Assembly: GCA_963575745.1 (NCBI GenBank) | Contig: CAUYUJ010002765.1 | Span: 57,501-77,500 of the forward strand | Length of the DNA stretch: 20,000 bases | Direction: 5' to 3' | Source of the DNA: Prorocentrum cordatum | Taxonomy: Eukaryota; Sar; Dinophyceae; Prorocentrales; Prorocentraceae | Shown: piece by piece, positions 9,971 through 17,700 of the stretch | How the letters are laid out: every line of letters starts with the position of its first letter | Numbering within the stretch: position 1 is the stretch's first letter | Notes under the pieces: model-generated | Database searches by the model: none | Told to the model about the DNA's origin: nothing | The model's input: the letters and a program-made list of their open reading frames with translations, nothing else | Position numbers and translations under genes: made by a program

Positions 9971-10142
9971 GGGTTAAGTGGCGGCTTTTGCGGGCGGTGC
10001 CGCCCGCGCCGCAGTCGCCCGCTCGGGGCGAGTGGCGGCTTATGCGGACGGTGCTGCCCGTCGCCGCCGTCGCCGTCGCCGTCGCCGCTGCTCGGGGCGA
10101 GTGGCGGCTTTTGCGGGCGGTGCCGCCCGTCGCCGTCGCATA
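9971..10142 (+). repeat. GC-rich tandem repeat with GGGCGG hairpin, three copies
   Basis: Three copies, starting near 9971, 10025 and 10094, share AGTGGCGGCTTTTGCGG and a hairpin GGGCGG-TG-CCGCCC. Copy spacing differs because of inserted CGCCGT steps after the second copy. In one + frame the unit reads LGASGGFCGRCRP, but no credible gene surrounds it. Confidence 0.8.
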
Positions 10143-10440
10143 GCTTGCGCCACATAGACTGCACCGCATACATTGCATTACGCAGGTTGCCGCGCGTAAA
10201 TTGCACCGCACAGGATGCACCACTTATATTATTCGGTTTAAATGAGAATATAGACTCTACCCCCCCGGGTTTATCGACCTCCTTTTTCGTATTGCAATTT
10301 TTAGATGATTCTGCCCCATCATCCATCCTAAATATGAACTCGTACCATCCCAGCTGAACTGGTATCGACCACCCCGTCATGCTCTGCAAAACATGCTAAG
10401 CGCGCGCTCGCGTTCACCAGAAATCATGATTTTTCAAGAG
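10143..10440. other. Unassigned sequence with short GCACCGCA repeats
   Basis: About 300 bp with several loosely spaced copies of TGCACCGCA-like words near 10160-10220. Similar words recur near 11460-11490. The rest is ordinary DNA with no recognisable gene. Confidence 0.5.
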
Positions 10441-10960
10441 TCCCTTGCCAAAAATGAACGAAGTGCGCACGCGCGCGTCGTCGCTCGCGCATGCCGGAAT
10501 CCTTCAAAAACTCTCGGTTTCGTGAGGATTTCAAAATCGAGTGTCCAAACAACATATTACAACACAGGGTTTCGCAACACGGATCTTCAAAATAAGCTTG
10601 CGTTTTTTTGCGAATTCTGAAGAGACCCATCGGTTTTTCAACATTTTCATTACATGCTACCAGACGGGCTTCGCGTGCGCGCATGTCGAAATCGTTCGAA
10701 CGCCTTTGCGCGCGTGCCGTCGCGAGAACTCTTTGCAACAGATAAACGAGGTGCACGCGCGCGCGTCGTCGCGCGCGCATGCCGAAATCCGTCAAGAACC
10801 TTCGGTTTTTGAATCGAGTGCCCAAAGCACATACAAAAACACATGGCTCTGCAACATCAGTTTTTCAAAGCAACATGAATGGAATTCTGCCAAGCGGGCC
10901 TCTGGGCGCCGCATGCCGACATCATTCGCACGCCCTGGCGCGCGCTGGGGGAGGGGGGGG
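10441..10960. repeat. Diverged tandem duplication with a unit of about 288 bp
   Basis: GCGTCGTCGC at 10475 recurs at 10763 (offset 288). AATCGAGTG at 10535 recurs at 10812 (offset 277), so the copies differ by an indel of about 11 bp. A second matching pair is GCATGTCGAAATCGTTCG (10681) and GCATGCCGACATCATTCG (10911). On the - strand the copies read FLTDFGMRARRRAR and FLKDSGMRERRRAR, but neither has gene structure. This is probably an old duplicated interspersed repeat. Confidence 0.7.
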
Positions 10961-11570
10961 CGCGATCCGTGTCAAAGAATGCCGCGCGGGCGAATCTCGC
11001 GCGTCGGCCGCGGCCGCATGTCGAACCCTTTCCAAAACCTTCATCACCGACGCGAGGACGCCGCCATCGTCATCGGCGTGATCAGCATCGGCGCCCGCAC
11101 TCTCCGCGCCGTCGTCGCTTTCAATATCGTCACCGGCATCGGTAGTATCATCATCGTGTCTACCGTTGTTGGCGTTGCCACGATACCGCGCCCGCCCAAT
11201 TCGCCGACTCGCAGTGAAGTGCCCGCTGGGATGTGCCCAGAGGTCGGCGCCGCCACTGCCGCGTCGGTCGCGCCAAACCAGTTGGCCGCTGCGCGCGCGT
11301 GCTAGGGTTGGCGCGGCCGCAGAGATGCGCCAGCCAACGCAAAGCATGCGTCGCAATCGCCACCGCATGGGCTTTGCACACCAAGCTGCGGGTGGGTGGG
11401 TGGGATGTTTGCAAGTGCACGAGCATGGGGCGTGCCAGCCCATGGGTCAATAGCACTCGCACCGCACAGACTGCACCGCGCAGAGACTGCACACACGTAC
11501 TCTTTGGGGGCCCACGCTGGCTGACATTTTTTTTCGGGGGGCGACACTCGCTTAGCACATTTGCGCGTCG
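10961..11570. other. Unassigned GC-rich sequence
   Basis: Contains a degenerate ATCG/GTC-rich patch (about 11060-11160), a GTGGGTGGGTGGG run near 11390 and words shared with 10160-10220. Open frames exist on both strands but show no known domain. Confidence 0.5.
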
Positions 11571-11571
11571 C

Positions 11572-11885
11572 AAGTGCGAGAACCACATTTTGGAAAAAGG
11601 AGCCGCCCTCCACACTTTTTGAAAGACGGATGTGCGCAGCGCTCTGGCGACCGCCAGATTTCCTATATCACCCAACATCCATTCGCGAAGCTTTTGCACA
11701 CTTTTACGACGAATGTTTGCAGCGGTTATGCGAGAGCCACATTTTGAAAGTCACCCGCCCTCCATCCGTTAAGCTGTCGCAGCCACCTTTAAGACTTGTG
11801 TGAGCGGGGTGAAGGCGAGAGCCACAACTTGAGAACGATCTGCCCCCCAACCGTGAAGCTGTTGCAAATTTCAAGCTTCAGGATC
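11572..11885 (+). repeat. Diverged repeats with GCGAGAGCCACATTTTGAAA core
   Basis: Three copies begin near 11575, 11729 and 11815 with GCGAGARCCACAWTTTG, followed by CGCCCTCCATCCGTTAAGCT-like sequence in two of them. The last two are 86 bp apart. No coding sequence is recognised. Confidence 0.65.
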
Positions 11886-11977
11886 ATACGTGGTGAGGCA
11901 GTCTCAAGCGAAACGCCTGACCCACCCTATTGATCCGTGTCGGGGTGCGACAGGGAGGAGTTATCCACAAGGAAGAG

Positions 11978-12021
11978 GGATGGAGGAGGAGGAGGAGGAG
12001 GAGGAGGAGGAGGAGGAGGAC
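11978..12021 (+). repeat. GGA trinucleotide run
   Basis: A clean GAG/GGA run just upstream of the channel gene. It is the same motif and strand as the larger arrays at 13256-13665 and 17994-18236. Confidence 0.95.
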
Positions 12022-12124
12022 GACGAGGTCGGTCAGGAAGAGGATTAAGAGGAGGTGGGGGCTGCAGTTGATGTTGGTTGGGTCCACAACTGGCGGACAT
12101 GTGGGTTTTCCGCTTTCCCCGAAA

Positions 12125-12303
12125 GGAGCGAAGCTCAGGTTTGCTCGCGCGCGGTCAGACATTCAGGCCATCAAACTCTGGGATGAGCACAAGCTGATGA
12201 AGATGAAAAGACTTGGCCAAGACACGGAAGCCCTGATCGACTACGGTGTCGAGAAGAGCCTCATCGCCGGATGCCGATTTTCCACCTGCGCCGCCTTGGC
12301 CAG
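12125..12303 (+). CDS. Possible upstream exon of the channel gene
   Basis: A + strand frame here has protein-like composition, including DIQAIKLWDEHKL and ALIDYGVEKSLIAG, and moderately high G/C at third positions. If it ended at GGCCAG|G (12303) and rejoined at GGCCAG|G (12353), the frame would enter the channel exon correctly. The intron removed would be only 49 bp with a GC donor. The boundary sequence resembles the other introns of the gene, but the length would be unusual and the phase match has a one-in-three chance of being accidental. An ATG at 12197 could serve as a start. No known domain is recognised. Confidence 0.3.
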
Positions 12304-12389
12304 GCCAGTTTTGGGCCCAGGATTGGTGCCTACGATTTTCTGGTGAGGCCAGGAGGGCTTATCCGACAATCTCGGGGCCAAGACTAGCC

Positions 12390-13172
12390 ATGATCGGTGC
12401 AGGGGGACCATTGGCGTCAGGCACCAGCCTGGGCTCCTACAAATCACACCGTTCTAGTAGGTCGCCCGTCGCCAGTGCGGAGACGTGGAAGCAGCGCTGG
12501 CAACGCCGTTGCTATGGGGTCCTGGCCCATCCGCTGTTCGATGGGGTCATGGGCGCGCTGATCACGCTCAACACCCTTGTGATCGGCGTCGAGCTCATGG
12601 TGTTCCCGCCGATGACGACGCCCGCGCCTGAGGGCGATGCTGTCTTCGAGTCGCTGGAGCACGCGTTTCTGCTCATCTACGTGGCAGAGCTTTCAGCCCG
12701 CATCTTTGCGTGCGGTATGAAGTGCATGCGAACCAACTGGGTCAGGTTTGACTTCGTCCTCGTGTCGTTTGGTGTGGTGGACTCCTGGTTGGTTCCACTC
12801 GTCCTGCTGTGTGCTGGCGAAGCCGTGCAGAAGAGCTGGTCACCGCCCACGTTCATGCGCATTCTGAAGCTCGGGCGCCTCGCGCGAAGTCTGCGCCTCT
12901 TCGTGCAGTTCCGGACCCTCTGGATGCTGGTCTCTGGGCTGTCTCAGTCTTTGACCACGATCGTCAACGTTTTCATCGTGCTCTCGCTGACCCTCTTTAT
13001 ATTTGCTTGCCTTGGCATAGAGATGATCACAAGTAATCCTAAAAGTTTCGACGAAGGGACATTTGGCGATATTGTCAACGATTACTGGAGCACGCTGCCA
13101 AAGGTCATGCTCACACTGGTCCAGTTTGTTACCCTGGACAGTATCGGGCAGATATACAAGCCTTTGATCGAG
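12390..13172 (+). CDS. Channel exon 1: S1-S5 and pore
   Basis: It encodes residues 1-261: a Ser-rich cytoplasmic N-terminus, S1 to S5, the pore helix and filter (TLVQFVTLDSIGQIYKPLIE). The frame stays open to 13673, but residues past about 13215 are simple-repeat translation. The favoured end is ATCGAG|GATAGG at 13172. An alternative with a standard GT donor would end at 13216 (TGGAG|GTTAGG) and rejoin at 13714, adding about 16 residues before S6. It is also in phase. The first choice gives a more typical pore-to-S6 spacing and matches the boundary pattern of the other introns. Confidence 0.85.
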
Positions 13173-14680
13173 GATAGGCGGTCGGAATTTGCTTCTGATC
13201 CCGGCACGAACTGGAGGTTAGGAGAGCAAGGCGGGACAGGGAGGGCCGTGTTGGGGAGGATGAGGATGAGGAGGAGGAGGAGGAGGAGGAGGAGGAGGAG
13301 GAGGAGGAGGGAGGGGGGAGGGGGAGGGGAGGAGGAAGGGGAGGAGAGGAAGGAGGAGGAGGAGGAGGAGGAGGAGGAGGAGGAGAGGAGGAGGAGGAGG
13401 AGGAGGCGGAGGAGCGGAGGAGGCGGAGGAGGCGGAGGAGGAGGAGAGGAGGAGGAGCGAGGAGGAGGAGAGGGGGAGGAGGAGGAGGAGGAAGGAAGAA
13501 GAAGAAGAAGAAGACGAATAATAATAATAATAAGAAGAATAACAATAATAAGAAGAATAATAATAAGAATAATAAAAATAAGAATAATCAGAATAATAAG
13601 AAGAAAAAGAGGAGGAGGAGGAGGAGGAGAGGAGGAGGAGGAGGAGGAGGAGGAGGAGGAGGGGGGAGGGTAGGGTGCGCGCAGTGTTGGCAATTAGGGA
13701 TTGGTTCTGGCAGCTTAGAGGAAGACTGGATGCTGGTGCTATTCTTTATACCTTTCATCCTGGTGGTGTCCGTAGTCGTCATGAACCTCGTGACAGCGGT
13801 GGTCATCGAAGTCTTCCTGGATCACGCGAAGCGAGACCAGGACAGACCGACGGACCCTTGACAATCACCCCCGTACCCCTCCAGGACGCGCCCCTGGGAT
13901 CACCATGAGGGCGTTTTGCAAGTTTGGCCTTCCTCCCCCCCTCCTCCTGTTCTCTTCCCCCCTGTTCCTCCCTCCTCCTCCTCCTCCTCCTCCTCCTCCT
14001 CCTTTCCCGTCCTCGTCCTCGTCCTCCTCCCCCTCCTCCTCTTCCTCCTCCTCCTCCTCCTCCTCCTCCTCCTCCTCCTCCTCCTCCTCCTCCTCCTCCT
14101 CCTCCTCCTCCGCCTCCTCCTCCCCCCCCTCCCCAGTGCGGTGGCGGATTCGCACGGCCGCACGCCTGTGATTACCTCCGCTGCGAGTTTCTCCAGTGGG
14201 GAGCTGCCGCGAGGCCAGCTGTCTTGCTCACGGTGTCCAAGGCCTCGGCGAAGGTCAGAAGGGAAACTTTGAGAGCACCCACTACAGTGGAGACCCATGC
14301 CAAGAAACACCCTGCTTGCCTCCAGGGTGCCCTAGGTTTCTTGGGTTTCGATGGTTTTGCGATGGAAAGCGTGACGTTCCCACACCAAAAGTCAGTGGAC
14401 GTCCTGGGGTCTCTTGTGGTCTGGCCCCCACTGTATCGCAAGGGAATTCGCAAACTGGAGGTCTGAGGTCTTCCAGCTTTCACATTAACAATATTCAGTG
14501 TTGAGGACGCGAAGGGGCCTGAGGACACACTGAACAGTGCCTGCGACACGGTTGCTGATTACGCACAAGTGTCATCTGCAGCAGCGCTTCCCGATGTGCC
14601 CGACATGAACTCTTTATGGGGGATTGTGGCCCTGGGAGCGAACATGAATATACATACACACACATATATATATATGTGTG

Positions 14681-14714
<34 letters not shown>

Positions 14715-17700
14715 GAATTTGAGTTGAAACTGCGTCCGATGGAAGGTGGACCCATCATGTTTTACCAGGTGTCGTGGCAGCTCAGTCAGCCCTAGTATCT
14801 GCAGATATCGCCTCGTGTGCAGCGAGGGCGTGACAAGGGAGGCATACGAAGCTGGCTTGAGCCACAGGTCCCCCTTCCACTCTTCCTCCCTCGAGTGAAG
14901 CTAGGTCGAGGCACCTCCAGAAGAGTGACGCCTCCATCTCTGTACTGCCCCACACCTGCCCCCTTTCGGGTGCACGGCTTCCTCCACAAGCGGGCGCGTT
15001 CCAAGCCGCGCGGAACGAACGAACGAACAACGTGATCTCGCAGCACAGCTGGGATGAGACCGGATCCATGCAAGCGTCGCGCCACATCATCGACCACACT
15101 ACAGGGGCAGCAGCTCGTGCCTGCGCGGCAGGTCGCGGCGGTTATGCTCCGGGCATGTGTGTCGGCAATCTGGATGAATGGCTGCGCCAGGCAGCCGAGG
15201 GTTCCGAGCGTCGGTGCCTGAGCAGCGACTCTCGGAGCACGGTTCAGTATCTCACCGCCCACCAAACCACCCCAACCCAACCCGAAGGCCTCGATTAGCC
15301 CTCCGTTTCCAGTGGGGGGGGGACGGGGGCATTGAAAAAACACACATGGAACTCATACTCCCCCCCAACCCGAAATTCGGGTCAAATTTGGGTCTTCGGG
15401 TTGGGTTTGGGTGGTCTGGTAGGTAGTCAGTACCGCTTCTCGCGATGGCTGTTCCAAAATGCGTGCGCCAGCGGCCGCGACCACGTGCATTGCCAGTGCA
15501 TTGCCATCGCCTTGGACATCAGGTCAGCGCCGAACGAGGACGGGGGCGTTTTTGTGCAACGAAGTCGCACGATCGCCTGGTCTCTGGCCGCCAGGGCCGG
15601 GCGCTGCAACTAGGCGTGGGCGAACGCGCAGTTGCCGTGGGACGGCGACGCACGTCGCGGCCACGACGTGCAGGCTTGGGCGCCGCGCGTCGTAGGCGAT
15701 CTCGTCAAAGAGTGGCTGAGCTTGCAGCGCTTGGTTGCATCGGCGCGGACACGAGTTGCAGCTGCGGGTCCAGTGGAACCGAGGCAAACTCCAGCCGCGG
15801 TGGGGAAACACATGATCGACCCACGAGCCCGGAAAGGAGTATAGAAGTGTGAGGCATGGCAACGTTTTCAAGACACTTGATTGAGGCGACGGGCAGAGGC
15901 GACGGGCAGTTGCAATGCTGAGTGTATCGATCTTCATGTACCGTGCCAAGGGCTGTGCTGTGCTGCGCGGTGCTGACTTGCGATGTGCCATGCCGCGATC
16001 GTGCTCGATAGCGTTGTGGATCGAGTCTTCCTTTGAGTCTAGACCGAACTGATCTGGATCTTGAGCTCGAGCTGCCTGAGCACATAGTAGCCGCCTCAGA
16101 GCTAGTTGAAGTGGGAACGTGCGGGACGTGCAATCAACTCGACTTCAAAATCCGACTCAGCTTTGAAAAGGAACGACACGACACAGGGCACAGGTTCACG
16201 GACGCGCCACAGGATGTTCCAGGGGCGCAATAGGAGATGCGCCAGGGGGCGTGTCAGGGGACGTATCAGGGGACGTGCCCTGGATGTGTCAGGGACCTGC
16301 CACGGGACGTGCCAAGGCGCGTGCCACGGGGCGGCCAGAGGACGTCATGCCAAGGGATGGTGCAAGGGGCGCGCCACGGAACGGGCAAGGGAAACGCTCG
16401 GGGACGAGCCAAGAAACGCGACAGAGGACGAGCCAGGGAACATGCCACGCCGAGTGGCGTGCTGGGGGACGTGTCAGGGCATGTCACGCCAGAACGTCGC
16501 AAGGGACGCGCCAGGGGACGCGCTGGCGCGCCAGGGGACGCCCCACGGATGGGCGAGCTTTTCACTCGAGACATCCTCAACCAATCCTCATGCTGGACAT
16601 CCGCCTGGACGACCTGGACACGTGAAAACAAGCGTCTCGCTCGAGACACCCTCAACGCATCCTCATACTAGAAATCCACCTGGGCGACTTGGACACGTGA
16701 AAACAAGCGTCTCGCTCGAACTTCCTCATGCTAGACATCTGCCTGGGCGACCTGGACGCGTGAAAACAAGCGGTTCGCGCGTGACATCCTTCCCAAATCC
16801 TTATGCTACACATCCGCCTGGGCGACCTGGACACGTGAAAACAAGCGTGTCATTCGACACATCTTCATCATCACATCCTCATGCTAGACATCCGCCTGGG
16901 CGACCTGGACACGTGAAATCAAGCGGGTCGATCGAGGCATCCTCAACACATCTTCATTTTGGACATCCGTCTGGACGACCTGGGCACGGAAACAAGCGTT
17001 TCGCTCAAGACTATCTCGACACTTCCTCATGCAAGACATCTGCCTGGGCGACCTGGACACGTGAAAACAAGCCGTTCGCTCGGAACATCCTCAACACATC
17101 TTCATGTTAGACATCCGCCTGGGCGACTTGGACAAGTGAAAACAAGCGTCTCGCCAGAGACATTCTCGACAAGTCCTCTTGGTAGACATCCGCCTGGGCG
17201 ACCTGGACGCGTGAAACCAAGCGTCGCGCTCGAGACATCCTCAAGACCCAGGCACGTGAAAACAAGGATGTCACCTGACACATCCTCTGAATTCTGGTCC
17301 CCAGGAGAGGAACAATCTATAACACAAAACGAGCGCTTCGCTCGAGACATCCGCGACAGACGAACATGTTTAGTTTACCATGTGTTGTATCGATCGGATT
17401 TTTTAAAAAGCCCGCGTTTCGCTCGGGACATCCTCACACATAATTCCGCCGGCCCTTCCCACTTTCGATATTTATCAGGGAATTCTATTTCCGTCGACCC
17501 TTCCCCAACTTGGCACCAGAGACAGGTTTACCATCTAAAAGAGAACCCTGGGCTCAGGCTCTTTCCGGGAATCTTTAGTTTTTGCAGGGAAGGCGGCAGC
17601 TAGCGTGCCGCAGGTTATCGGCAGCCGATGTAGAGTCGCGCAGGACGCGGAGTAGTGAACGGGGGTTGCGAAGCCGCCCGAATGAAAGCAAGAGGTCGTG

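Noticed and set aside
12246-12389. Start of the channel frame at 12246
   Set aside because: The codon there is GTG, not ATG. The first ATG in frame is at 12390.
12384-12392. TAGCCAT word resembling part of the dinoflagellate spliced-leader sequence
   Set aside because: Only seven bases match, without the flanking leader sequence. This is expected by chance in 20 kb.
13217-13713. Standard GT-AG version of intron 1
   Set aside because: It is in phase and cannot be ruled out, but it inserts about 16 extra residues between pore and S6 and breaks the AG|GA pattern of the other introns. Kept as an alternative only.
14196-14504. Cys/Pro-rich 102-residue frame in intron 2 as a possible exon or gene
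   Set aside because: No ATG at its start (GTG), no recognised domain, no third-position bias and a competing - strand frame.
15445-15991. Overlapping frames of 135-155 residues on both strands
   Set aside because: Similar lengths on both strands in GC-rich DNA, with no motif I can recognise.
16106-17110. 334-residue Arg/Pro/His-rich frame
   Set aside because: It spans the 12-bp and 75-bp tandem repeats, and the frame is lost at indels between units near 16985.
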